64,000 nt of DNA, taken from assembly GCA_047967505.1 (NCBI GenBank), contig CM106539.1; one strand, given 5' to 3'. The stretch is from Dipteris shenzhenensis (taxonomy: Eukaryota; Polypodiophyta; Polypodiopsida; Gleicheniales). This document shows, in pieces, positions 23,660 through 34,295 of the stretch (position 1 is its first letter; every line of letters starts with the position of its first letter). The notes under the pieces are model-generated. The model saw only the letters and a program-made list of their open reading frames with translations. It was not told the origin of the DNA and made no database searches. Made by a program: the position numbers and the translations under genes.

Positions 23660-23878
23660 TTAAAACTCATACTCACAAAACAACTCCTCTCCTGCTTGGA
23701 TATCTCTAAGAGAGTAGACAATAATAAACCCTAACATATCAATATGTAAAGCATCTCGTTTGTCTTCAATCCAAGGTGATACTCTAGGGTCATATACATA
23801 CATAACATTTGTTCTATCCTTACAATGAATAGAGCTATTGATGTATCCCACTTCGAATACTATATTTGATGATCTCAA
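23660..23878 (-). pseudogene. C-terminal part of a SET-like domain
   Basis: Seventy-two residues: SSNIVFEVGYINSSIHCKDR, RTNVMYV, then IDMLGFIIVYSLRDIQAGEE and LFCEYEF. The GYIN...C segment and the terminal D-I-x-A-G-E-E-L-x-x-x-Y fit the second half of SET methyltransferases (R-F-I-N-H and GEEL-x-Y). The N-terminal half (SAM-binding GxG) is not readable upstream. No post-SET cysteines follow. Confidence 0.6.
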
Positions 23879-24079
23879 AATGACTTGAGTTGGTAGAACT
23901 TATCTTTTGTCTTGGAGAAGATTCCTCCAAATAGTGTTTTATGTACTTTGTAGTGAACTCCTCCCACTCCAAAATCAATTCTTTGGAATACATAAACTGA
24001 TGATGATTTTGGTATGTATTGGTTCATTGCCATAATGGTCAAGCTTGATAATATTTCTTATATCTAACACATCTCTCAA

Positions 24080-24640
24080 TCAAAGGAGATAAGGGAGAAG
24101 TTGAGTATTTAATATATTATCAGTCTCACCCATGTCAAAAGTATTTGGATATATACCATTTTCTCCTAGGTTTACATACCCCTCAAACAGACAATCATCA
24201 ATAAGCAAGGTGTTAGTAGGATTAAACTCTTTATCATTTGCCCAAATGGAAAGCAAGGGCTTAAACATGCATTGAACACCTGGCTTGTCTGGTCTATATA
24301 ACATCTCTATAAGTGGTTTGTAGCATTGCTCTTGCCCCATAATTTTGTAGGATGGAAATTGTTTCTCTGCAACCTTCTCCATCAAATGAACCGTGTAATT
24401 CACATTCTTCATTAACGCAGTTGACCATATGCCGACATGAAAGTGCTCAAACAATCTATCCAAGAATTGAATACATCCATTTCAAAGCACAATCCATGTT
24501 CTCTTAAAAGTCTATATGCTTTTGTGTTTATCAGAAGGCTTATTGGACTTGAGGACCAAAATTCCATTCAGATTAAGTACACGTAATTTCTTTGTTCTCA
24601 CAGATGGAGAACATTGAATGTGTTCCATTGACTCATTTGA
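24080..24640 (-). pseudogene. FCP1-like (HAD) phosphatase domain
   Basis: About 180 residues reading EIPHKEK...LRVLNLNGILV, two stops, DRLFEHFHVGIWSTALMKNV, EQCYKPL, KPGVQCMFKPLLSIW, NPTNTLLIDDCLFEGY, and NGIYPNTFDM...LLPYLL. Order and spacing match FCP1/SCP phosphatases, where a DxD(N) nucleophile, an SxxxxxN region and a late DD pair form the site. The late DD is kept and the first Asp is replaced by Asn. Confidence 0.8.
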
Positions 24641-26723
24641 TTTTTCTTTGTGTGGTATTTCTATATGCAGGGGATTTCCATCCGTGTCATGGCATGCAAA
24701 AGTATCAAGTTGTGAAGTTAGGATTCAATGGATGTTGTCCATGCTTACATTTAAAAATGTAATCTTAAATCTACATTATATTTTCTTATTCACATTTTCA
24801 ATGGTAATCTAACTATTTTTGTGTATTAGTTTATATCTCCAATCTTCACAAGAGTCTCATCTCCAATTTGTATTTTTTAATTTCAAAAGGCATTTATCAT
24901 AACCCAAATGTGAATTCCATACCCAAATCTAATTTCAAATCTACATAAATATCAAGAGAGACACGTTCCAATCTGCTCTAGAGGTGCTTGTATATCAAGA
25001 ACAACTACTCCAATTCTTCATTGCTCTATGTATCTATTCACACTATCTAGTCCCTCTAACTTGCCTCTAGCATTTACAGTCTTCCATGGCATTTCTTTCA
25101 CACTCTGACTAGAGGTACCCAATTTAGAGTTATGTATCCAAGAAAGGAATGTCAATGCAGTTTGAGGTAGCATCATATCTATCGGCTTGCTGGGATTTAA
25201 GCAGTCTTTCAACCACTCATTGCAATGCCCAAATATAATCTGATACCTGTCATCTTTGAGATCATAAAAAAGTTTTAGTTCCTCCCAACTCTTACCCATA
25301 TTGTCTTGTGACTTTGCCTTGAGGAAAGCAACAATCTTTGGCTTAAGGACTTTATCACTTTTCATTTCCCAACATCTATCTTCCATGGTTTTGATGCTTG
25401 TTGCCTTGGAACTAGATAAGATCACCTTTCTCTCTAAGATTTCATGTTGCAAAGCTGATATCATGGAGTCCTCCATGCCCAATAAACAGCGGAAAATTGT
25501 CAGTCCTAGTCTCTTAGTGCCCTTTGCTTGACTAATTTCTCCCACTTTACCAAAAGTGAGAACGTGTGATGTGCTCATCTCCTCGATCGATATGCCACCC
25601 TTTTGATTTTGTAAATTTCCCTTGACATATCTATGCATGATTTCCATCCATCCTTGGAAGAGATCATATGAACATATAATCATATGAATATCTTTTTGGT
25701 TGAAACTCTTTCCAAAAGACACATGCACCGTATCAATAAAGTCCTACATCACAACAATATAGCATATATGACACACTATTCTCAAGATCGGTTTTAAAAC
25801 CGAGCTTACACAAGAAAGAGAAAGAAGGAAAAACAACATAGAATGACACTCATTTTTTTATAGAATGGTTTCAAAACCAATCTTCTATCATCAATGAAAA
25901 ATATCACAAAGATAGTAACTTTCAAAAATAGAATGATAGAAGAAATGCTTACATCCCATTCTTTTCATGATTAGTGTCCTTTAGCAACTCCCGCTTTCGG
26001 CTTCTCTAGTCTCTCAAAGGCAACCCACTGACTCCGTAGCTGCTTTAGATGTTTTGCATAAGGAGCATCCTTCATGTTCTTCTGAAGTTCCTCATTGGTT
26101 TTTTGCAAAATTATCCGACAAATATGCTTTGGACAATTCAAAACTATTCTTGCGGTTCTTTTTTCATAAACACCTTTGACTTGTTGGATTGATGGAAAAT
26201 CACTCAATTGCAAAATTCTAGCTGCTTCAACTAAGTTTTTCCCTGAAATACCCAATAAGAGTTTTGTATATGTCTTTAGATGACACATTAGTGAGTGGCA
26301 AACTCATCCCTGTCTCAAGGTTTCATGTAAATATAAGATCTTGTCTCAAGGTTTTGTGTCGTGTATGCATGCAATATTAATCACAAACTCAAATAGCATT
26401 GAATTACCAATGATCCATCACCATGTGCACCACCAACAGTGGGTACTGGTTGGGGCTCCTCCCCATACATCCGCAAGTGGCACATGACAATACGGCATTG
26501 ATGTCGTACTTCTCGCTTGCAATGAGTGCAATGACAATACAACCTCTCCATAAGCCACTCTACACTATCGGGCATTGGTGCATCATCTGACAAGCTTCCA
26601 CTCATCCCTTCCATTTGCATAGGTCCAAAATCACAACACAAAATGCAAGGAAATCCATTAAGATCCAAAAAATAGGCACCCATGAGCTCCTTTCCTCTCT
26701 CCTTAGATTAAGTGCCCTGAACC

Positions 26724-26840
26724 ATCACTATATAGCGATGCTTTGCCCTGTTCCATCACTATATAGCGACCCTTTTAGGATATTAAGTGTCGTTACATAG
26801 CAACTAACCAATGTCTCTATATAGCGACGTCTAGGGCTAA
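26724..26840 (+). repeat. Left terminal/subterminal repeats with CACTATATAGCGAC motifs
   Basis: CACTATATAGCGATGC and CACTATATAGCGACCC occur 35 bases apart, followed by AAGTGTCGTTACATAGCAAC and CTCTATATAGCGACG. Clustered copies of a 12-15-base motif in both orientations are typical of CACTA transposon ends, and a CACTA start is present. The same motifs recur at 33.19-33.27 kb. Confidence 0.75.
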
Positions 26841-26879
26841 AACCCGAAACCCCACACGACATCGTCTTTCATAACTCTA

Positions 26880-27545
26880 TCGCAAAAAAAATAAAAATCT
26901 CTCCTCCAACCTTATATTCGGCGACTTCTCTTTCCTCCAACCTCTTCCCCACACTCCTCACCCCTACCCAACCCCTCTCCCAACACTTATGCTCCCTGTC
27001 CACCCTTCTCTCTCTTTGCTCGTGTGAAAGGAAGTTTTTCAAGAAGGTGCATCTCTTTAAGCAATGTAGGTTCCATTTTTGTGAGATTTCATTTCGTGAG
27101 TATTGAAGCATGTTTCTCCTTGCATCGCTAAGCATATGTGCTAATTTTCATGCTTGATTTTTAGAGGTTAAGGACAAAGAACGAGATTTTGTGAAAGAAA
27201 GAAGACTCACATCTTCTCTTTTTGGTATTTCTCTTCCTCCTCTTTCCCTTCCTTTCATGCTTTCTCCTTGTTTATAGGTGCTTTCTCCTTGTTTATAGGC
27301 TTATGCTTGTCCCCTCAATCCAATCCCTTTGGAAAGTTGCTTCTCCAAACTCCTCCTCCCTCTAAGTAGTTATTTGAAAAATGGTATGTTTTCTCTCTTT
27401 TGTAGGGCCAGCCCACGAAACACCGAGTGGGACTTTTCTAGGTAAGAAAGTGCTTCCTCTCTTTTCCTATTTTTATTTTTTGTGATTTGCATTGGCCTGA
27501 AGCTAGCACCTTAAGCGCTAGCTGCAGTGATGGGCATAGGAACCC
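26880..27545 (+). other. Leader region of the element, uninterrupted copy
   Basis: Carries the unbroken version of the sequence split by the copia element at 9,973-15,118. The empty insertion point is at about 27,432 (GGGACTTTTCTAGG). Runs of CTCTC, then AGGTAAGAAAGTGC, a good splice-donor look-alike, suggest a transcribed leader exon. No long frame. Confidence 0.7.
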
Positions 27546-30375
27546 TCTCTTCCCCTCTCTTCTCTTATTCCCTCTTCTTCCCCTCTTTCACTCTTTTGCT
27601 CCCTCTTTCCCCCCCTCTTTTCCTCCCTCTATTATTTCCTCTTATTCCTCCCCTCTCTTTTCCTCTCTTTTGCATATGCTTATGCATGAGCTCATAAGCA
27701 TATGCTTATGCTTATGCATGAGCATATGCTCATATGCTTATTCTTATACATGAGCTCATTAGCATATGCTCATATGCTTATGCTTATGCATGAAATATGC
27801 TCATATGCTTATGCTAATGCTTATGCATGGGCTTATGCTCATATGCTTCTCTTCTTCCTTCCCTCTCTTTTCCCTCTTCCTTCTCCTCTTTTCCTTCTCT
27901 TGCATTTACGTATGCTTATGCTCATATGCCCATGCATAAGCATAAGCATATGCTTTCTCTCTTCCTCTCTTTTCCTTCTACTCTTTCATCCTCTCTTTTC
28001 TCTTCCTCTCTTTCAATTGCGTCCTTCTCTTCTTTTTTCCTCTCTTTTCCCCCCCTCTCTTTCATCTCTTTTTCTCTCTTTTCATAAGCATATGCTTATA
28101 TGTTTATATGCTCATCCATAAGCATAAGCATATGATTTCTGTCTTTTCCACTCTTTTCTTATTTTTCCTTCTTCCTTTTTCCTCTCTTTTCCCCTCTTCC
28201 TTCTCTTTTTCCCTCTCTTTTTTCCTCTCTTTCCTTCTTTTCCCCTCTTCTTTTCCCCTCTCTTTTCCCCTCTCTTTCATCCTCTTTTCTCTCTTTTCAT
28301 AAGCATATGCATTTGCTCTCTTTTCCCCTCTCTTTCATCTCTTTTCATACACATATGCATTTGCTCTCTTTTCCCCTCTCTTTCATACTCTTTTCTCTCT
28401 TTTCATAAGCATATGCATTTGTGTATGCTTATGCTCATATGCTAAAGTAGATGCATGACCAAATGTTCATATGCTCATGCATAAGCATAAGCACATGCTT
28501 TCTCTCCTTTTTCGCTCTCTTTTCCCCTCTCTTTCATCTCTTTTTCTCTCTTTTCATACACATATGCATTTGCTCTCTTTTCCCCTTTCTTTTCCCCTAC
28601 TCTTTCATCCTCTCTTCTCTCTTCCTCTCTTTCAATCGCTTCCTTCTCTATTCCCCTCTCTTTCTCTCTTTTTCTTCTTTCCCCCTCTCTTTTTTCCACT
28701 CTTTTCTTATTTTCCCCTCTTCTTTTTCCTTCTCTTTTCATGCATGAGTATATGCTCATATGCTCATGCATAAGCATAAGCACATGCTTTCTCTTCTTTT
28801 CCCCTCTCTTTCATCTCTTTTTCTCTCTTTTCATACGCATATGCATTTGCTCTCTTTTTTCCTTTCTTTTTCCCTACTCTTTCATCCTCTCTTCTTTCTC
28901 TCTTTCAATCGCTTCCTTTTCTCTTCCCCTCTCTTTCTCTCTTTTTCTTCTTTTCCCCTCTCTTTTTTCCACTCTTTTCTTAGTTTCTTTGCCCCTGTCT
29001 TTCATCTCTTTTTCTCTCTTTTTATACACATATGCATTAGCTCTGTTTTCCCCTTTCTATCCCCCTACTCTTTCATCCTCTCTTCTCTATTCCTCTCTTT
29101 CAATCACTTCCTTCTCTTTTCCCCTCTCTTTCTCTCTTTTTCTTCTTTTCCCCTCTCTTTTTTCCACTCTTTTCTTATTTTCCCATCTTCTTTTTCCTTC
29201 TCTTTTCATGCATGAGCATATGCCCATATGCTCATGCATAAGTATAAGCACATGCTTTCTCTTCTTTTTCCCTCTCTTTCCCCCTCTCTTTCATCTCTTT
29301 TTCCTCTTTTCATACGCATATGCATTTGCTCTCTTTTCCCCTTTCTTTTCCCCTACTCTTTCATCCTCTCTTCTCTCTTCCTCTCTTTCAATCGCTTCCT
29401 TCTCTTTTCCCCTCTCTTTCTCTCTTTTTCTTCTTTTTCCCTCTCTTTTTTTCACTCTTTTCTTATTTTTTCCTTCTCTTTTCATGCATGAGCATATGCT
29501 CATATGCTCATGCATAAGCATAAGCATAAGCATAAGCGCATGCTTTCTCTTCTTTTTCCCTCTCTTTTCCCCCCTCTTTCATATCTTTTTCTCTCTTTTC
29601 ATATGCATATGCATTTGCTCTCTTTTCCCCTACTCTTTTAGCATCTCTTCTCTCTTCCCCTCTTTCAATCGCTTCCTTCTCTTTTCCCCTCTCTTTCTCT
29701 CTTTTTCTTCTTTTCCCCTCTCTTTTTACCACTCTTTTCTTATTTTCCCTCTTCTTTTTCCTTCTCTTTTCATGCATGAGCATATGCTCATATGCTCATG
29801 CATAAGCATAAGCATATGCTTTCTCTCTTCTCCTCTTTTCCTTCTGCTCTTTCATCCTCTCTTCTCTCTTCCTTTCTTTCAATCGCTTCCTTCTCTTCTT
29901 TTTCCTTGTGTTTTCCCCTCTATTGCTCTCTTTTTCTTCTTTTCCCCTCTCTTTTTTCCACTCTTTTCTTATTTTTCCCTCTTCTTTTTCCTTCTCTTTT
30001 CCCCTCTTCCTTCTCTTCTTTTTCCCTCTCTTTTCCCTTCCACTCTTTCATCCTCTCTTCTCCCTTCCTCTCTTTCAATCTCTTCCTCTCCTCTTTTCCT
30101 TCTCTTGCATTTACGTAAGCTTATGCTCATATGCTTATGCTCATGCATGAGCATATCCTCATATGCCCATGCATAAGCATAAGCATATTCTTTCTCTCTT
30201 CCTCTCTTTTTCTTCTACTCTTTCATCCTCTCTTCTCTCTTTTCCCTCTTCTTTTGCTTTTTCCCTCTCTTTTCCCCTCTCTTTCATCTCTTTTTCACTC
30301 TTTTCATACACATATGCATTCCCTCTCTTTTCCCCTCTCTCTTTTCTTATTTTCCTCTCTCTTTTCTCCTTAGCC
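27546..30375. repeat. Low-complexity tract with a roughly 285-bp higher-order repeat
   Basis: Pyrimidine runs (CTCTCTTTTCCCC-like) alternate with palindromic phrases built on GCATATGCTCATATGC. Between about 28,446 and 29,860 the phrase CATGCTCATGCATAAGC recurs near 28,475, 28,763, 29,229, 29,507 and 29,793, mostly 278-288 bases apart (one gap 466). Each unit contains a CATATGCATTTGCTC and a TTTCAATCGCTTCCTTCTC. The tract is the inverted counterpart of 8.58-9.86 kb. Long frames (up to 478 codons) are artefacts of composition. Confidence 0.88.
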
Positions 30376-31315
30376 ATATTCGGTTCTTTTTTCTTTTGGT
30401 CCTTAGCCATATTCGGTTCTTTTTTTATCTAATAGATTCTAAATGGAACAACCACGCTCTCACCCAGGGCTATCCTCCCAAAACCCTAACCTGGTTCCCA
30501 CGTCGCACGGATGATATACATAGATTCTCTACTAGCTCATCTAAAAGAGGAGATTGTGCAAGAAAGCAAGTGGGTGAAGTACAATGTCCAGGTGCATGTG
30601 CATGTGTGGGTCCAAGCCGAAGTGTAGTGGAGCAGGGGTGACTGGGGAATGCATGACACAACCTATGAGATCTCCATAGGTTTTGGAGAGACCACCATGA
30701 CCGCTAGAACACCAAAGATGATTGTATAAAGGAAATCATGGGTTGTGTGGAGGCCTTCATGGATTGCCAATAAATAATCTCTGAAGAGCATGACCACATA
30801 TTAGAAGAAGTGAAGGATGAGGTCCCCAGTGACCTGCTAGTGGCTCGGAGGAGGAAAGTACCTCGGATAGTAATGCAGAGCAGTAGACCTCCTCCACTAT
30901 TTTGGCATTTTTGGAGAATGTCTCTTTTAGAGAAAGATTTTGCTTAAGCATACTTTTGGAGACATATTTTGCACTCTCTTTTTGTACATGAGAACTCTTG
31001 TTTAACAATACTATTTTCGGCGATATTTTTTTAATATGAAAACCTTCTTGGATTCCACTTGTCTTTAATAAATATTTGTCATTTCAAAATTGGCTTTTCA
31101 TAATTGACTTAAGTAAATAATTATCCTTTCATAATTGTCCTTTCATCATTGATGTCATTTCATAATTTTCACAAGTGATTGATTATCTTTTCAAAATTTC
31201 TTGAGTTTGAATTTCATAATTGTCTTAATTAATTGTCTTTCCGCTTCTTACCCGCTCTTGTGTTTGTTTTTGTCTTCGTGTTTATGTCTATGTTTGTCCA
31301 ATCCCCCAAAATTAG
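30376..31315. other. Upstream region of the element's gene
   Basis: Opens with a tandem pair CCATATTCGGTTCTTTTTT (about 30,373 and 30,408). No frame longer than about 80 codons is credible. Around 31,080-31,160 TTTCATAATTG repeats several times. Confidence 0.4.
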
Positions 31316-31318
31316 ACA

Positions 31319-32960
31319 TGGGATCACGTCGCATATCTGATGAGTACGAAAACCCTCGTAGGATGAGACATCATGATCTCTACTCTCCACACTTAGGAAA
31401 CTCCTCAGGGGCCTACCCTTGGGACTACCCCTGGCCCGACTCCTCTCAAACCTAGCACTACCGACTACCCCTCAAGGAACTCCTTTGCTTGCAGCCCATG
31501 GCTTCACCAGGATTCCCGATGAGTTTGTCGCACAGATGAGCGATGCGGAGGCAACGAGATTCTTCTCTCTCCTATCTCAGAGGACCTCAACTCTTCCCTC
31601 TCCTACATCGACAGCTGGACCTACTCGATAGCCATCCCCTCTAGCCCCTTCAACTGAGGGGTCATCACTTGGGCATACCCATCATAAGGGAAGAAAGAGT
31701 AGGAAGGGTTGAGGGTGTTGTGCTGACTCGAGAGATGTGGATGAGTCAGCACACTCACATCCCTACAGGTCTCCACTTGGTCATGAGAGCCAATACTAGT
31801 CATATCCCTTGCCCTCTCCCACTGCCTTTGCTACTCCTCGCTCCGTAAGTGCTCACACTAACACCCCTCGCTCTAGCTATGCCACCCCCATGTATCCTCC
31901 TTTCTTGCTCGAGGACCTGTACTATGAAATCACTAGGGCTAGAGAGATAATAGAAAATAAAAAGGGCTTAGAAGTGTTGGCCACCATGAGGCAGTTGATG
32001 AGCCACCACTTCAAGAGCAGCATAGCTCTACTGACTTGCGGTACTAGGATGACAAAAAGAAGAATGCAGTCATCGAGGAATTGAAAAGACAATACCCTAA
32101 CCCCCCAAATTGGGAGTTCAGTAACTCTTACATGAAAGAGCGCATGTGTTTAATCTTGAAGCATTGAGGTCAACCTTGTGTACTTCCATCACAAAGGGGA
32201 AGGCTAAACCCAACTGGGCAGACAAAGTTGACTGGAAGTTTTTCAAGAAGGAGTACAAGGACCATCTCAAAAAGTTTGAGAGTCAGAGGATGGCTACAAG
32301 GAGATGGCTGGACTCCGTAAGTACTTTGCACTTTAGTGCAAGCGGACGGTTGGCATTTGAGGCATGGGTGGTAAGTCTACTTCTTCTCATTTAATTTATT
32401 ATTCTATTTGTTTTATTACATATTGCATGCACTTTATCTAACTCTTGTAAATTGGGCCCACAACAAGCTGCAATGGGTCGCCTTCCCACAGAAAAAGAGG
32501 CAAGACGCGCATTTCGCATAGGAGTGAAGCCATGGTTTATTGAGATGGAGGCCATGGGAGCAACAGTCGATTGGGTTGAGGTGGCTGCTTGCATGGTATA
32601 AGTCTACTCCTACTTGTAATCTCACTTTTTAAATTGTTTTATTCTTTAAGTTCCAATGTAATATCCAATTAATATGGTTTCACTCTTAGGGTACAAGCTC
32701 GAATGTCCCATCAGTAGAGGTGAGTGGTGATGATGAGGGATTTGGCTTACATGGCTTCAATGAGGACCAGGGATCATGCGTAGCTCACGAGGGCTAGGGA
32801 TCAGGCCAATGCGACCACGATGATGATTCAGATGAGCAAGAGTAGTAGTAGTATTAGTAGTAGTTTGTATATACTTCGGCATGTATATGCTTTTGTATGT
32901 CGGCTCATTTGAGCAATTTTGTATCACCCTTTTTGAAAGGGTATTTTGTAACAAACAATG
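31319..32960 (+). pseudogene. Unidentified transposon-borne gene with introns
   Basis: First ATG 31,319 (MGSRRISDEYENPRRMRHHD). A Ser/Thr/Pro-rich middle follows, then LLEDLYYEITRAREIIENKK (31,908). DDKKKNAVIEELKRQYPNPP sits in another frame at about 32,045. Then come KPNWADKVDWKFFKKEYKDH (32,209), ASGRLAFEAWV, donor GTAAGT at 32,371, MGRLPTEKEARRAFRIGVKP (32,472), MEAMGATVDWVEVAACM, an intron 32,596-32,689 and a final acidic exon (VSGDDEGFG). Charge and Trp pattern suggest a DNA-binding or transposase-accessory protein (a tnpA role would fit), but I cannot assign a family. Frame changes and a TAG near 32,043 indicate decay. The last exons are shared with 1-780 (minus). Confidence 0.55.
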
Positions 32961-33115
32961 TTGTATATCTTTGGCATGTATATGCTTTCATCTCTCGGCT
33001 CGTTTGAGTGATTTTGTATCACCCCTTTCACAAGGGAAATTATCTAACAAACAAGGTTTGAGAGTTTTATCTCTCTTGAATCTTGTAAACATTCTTTTGT
33101 AATTACTATTAAAAG

Positions 33116-33171
33116 AACATTAGTGGGGTGAAACAAGGCTTGCTATGGCCCTATTTAACCCCACTAATGTT
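33116..33171. repeat. Small perfect hairpin
   Basis: AACATTAGTGGGGT (33,116-33,129) is the exact reverse complement of ACCCCACTAATGTT (33,158-33,171), with a 28-base loop, followed by a T run. It lies just upstream of the right terminal repeats of the element, so it could act in 3'-end formation or be a tiny foldback. Confidence 0.8.
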
Positions 33172-33189
33172 TTTTTAAAGTTTCTGTTA

Positions 33190-33265
33190 AGCATCACTAT
33201 ATAGCGACACTTTACCAGTGTCGCTATGTAGCAACGTTTACTAGAGTCTTCATATAGTGATGCTT
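33190..33265 (+). repeat. Right terminal/subterminal repeats of the element
   Basis: CACTATATAGCGACAC, AGTGTCGCTATGTAGCAACG and CATATAGTG occur within 75 bases, mirroring 26,724-26,840. CACTATATAGCGACACT faces AGTGTCGCTATGTAG as a local inverted repeat. Confidence 0.75.
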
Positions 33266-33904
33266 ATATAGCAACATTTCTTTTCTAATGCTAATAGCAA
33301 TGTAAATACCGACCTTTGAGCCTGTTTTAAAAAAAAATTTAGTGTAAAAAAGATTGGTCTTTTTGTTGAAAAATGGCCTGTGCCTTGTATTGCACAAGGG
33401 CACTACAATGGAAACAATAGAACACCCAAAACGCTCTCTTGGATGAGAAGAGGGAGCTTGTATTCAAACTTGTGCAAATAGCAATGAAGACCAAAGTCAA
33501 CACTTTGGCCTTTTATACAAGTCACCTTTTGAAGGGAGGGCCAACCCTTTTCCTTTTTAGCACTCTCCTTCTCTTTTACAACCAAAGGCTCTTGGGCCCG
33601 TAGGGTGCCAAGGCATATTGTTATTCTTTCCATCTCTTCCTACTAGCAGAAATAGCACTTGTGTTAACCATATTAAAGTGATTGGAACAAACCTTATATT
33701 AGGAGGTGGTCCTAACCGGTTCCCAAATAGCACTTGTGTTAGCCTCGCGCCTCCTAGGCTTAGGTGATTTGGGGCTCAAACTCTTTGAGTGACCTCACAA
33801 CTTAAACCATTTGGGACTCGAACCCCATGAATGTGGCTCAAAACTTGGAGTGGCGAGGCTTAACTTCCGCGAGACACTCAACGGTAACACAACAACACAA
33901 AGCA
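33266..33904. other. Spacer between two DNA transposons
   Basis: No supported gene. AATAGCACTTGTGTTA occurs twice (33,650 and 33,725) as a short direct repeat with related flanks. Confidence 0.4.
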
Positions 33905-34065
33905 ACTATAGACGCGCTTCATAGCGGGCGTGTCTATAGGCGTTGTTCGAATAGAGAAATTACAGGCACATCTAATAGTGTGTCTAATAGTGCATCTATT
34001 AGCGCATCTAATAGTGTATCTAATAGCGCGTCTATTAGCACGTTTATTAGCATGTCTGCACTATT
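33905..34065. repeat. Left subterminal repeat array of the tnp2 element
   Basis: About a dozen 10-12-base motifs of the type (G)CRTCTAATAGYG, back to back or inverted, for example CTAATAGTGTGTCTAATAG and GCGTCTATTAGCACG. The short frames across it are not called. Confidence 0.8.
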
Positions 34066-34295
34066 AATTAGATGCGAATTTAGATGCAAAATAAAGAATA
34101 TAGAAAGTGAGATTTTGGGGTAGCCTAATAAATGTACATCAATGCTTTCCAAACATTGCCCATGATTACCAAAGCACGTAATTTTAATAAAAATATCAAT
34201 GCTTTTTTGCAAACCCATGCCACATATACAAAAATTAAGTGAGGTGAGGAGAATGAGACAATATGTAAAATAGTTTTGCCAATATCAATGATGGG

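Larger units (their letters stand above)
23660..26683 (-). pseudogene. Broken multi-exon gene with FCP1-like phosphatase and SET-like domains
   Basis: Read on minus from ATG 26,683. Exon 1 (to about 26,409, donor GTAATTC) has a CHCTHCKREVRHQC Cys/His cluster and HLRMYGEEP. A second block (about 26,330-25,971) includes SGKNLVEAARILQLSDFPSI. A third, unrecognised block of 236 residues spans 25,728-25,018. An FCP1/HAD-like domain spans about 24,620-24,080: KLRVLNLNGILV, FHVGIWSTA, TLLIDD, NGIYPNTF. Last comes the C-terminal part of a SET-like domain (23,878-23,660), ending AGEELFCEYEF. The FCP1 nucleophile motif, normally DxDGT or DLNG, reads NLNG, so the first Asp is Asn. Stops lie at 24,512 (TAG) and 24,482 (TGA), with more before the SET block. 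Whether this is one gene or neighbouring relics is inference from shared strand and close spacing. It may be a domesticated or transposon-carried gene family. Confidence 0.55.
26726..33265 (+). mobile_element. Large DNA-transposon-like element with CACTATATAGCGAC ends
   Basis: Bounded by matching motif clusters (26,724-26,840 and 33,190-33,265, the latter ending CATATAGTG). Inside, in order: a leader (26,880-27,545), 2.8 kb of palindromic and pyrimidine-rich low-complexity DNA, and a plus-strand gene with introns (31.3-33.0 kb). A second copy in reverse order and orientation occupies parts of 1-15.64 kb. No tnp2 transposase lies within it, so it may be non-autonomous; its gene is unidentified. 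Exact end bases and target duplication could not be fixed. Confidence 0.6.

Noticed and set aside
28740-30176. 478-codon plus frame, with similar Leu/Ser/Phe or Lys/Glu/Arg frames at 8.7-9.9 and 27.5-30.4 kb
   Set aside because: Product of pyrimidine/purine runs and GCATATGC phrases; no start context, no domain, and mirrored frames on both strands.
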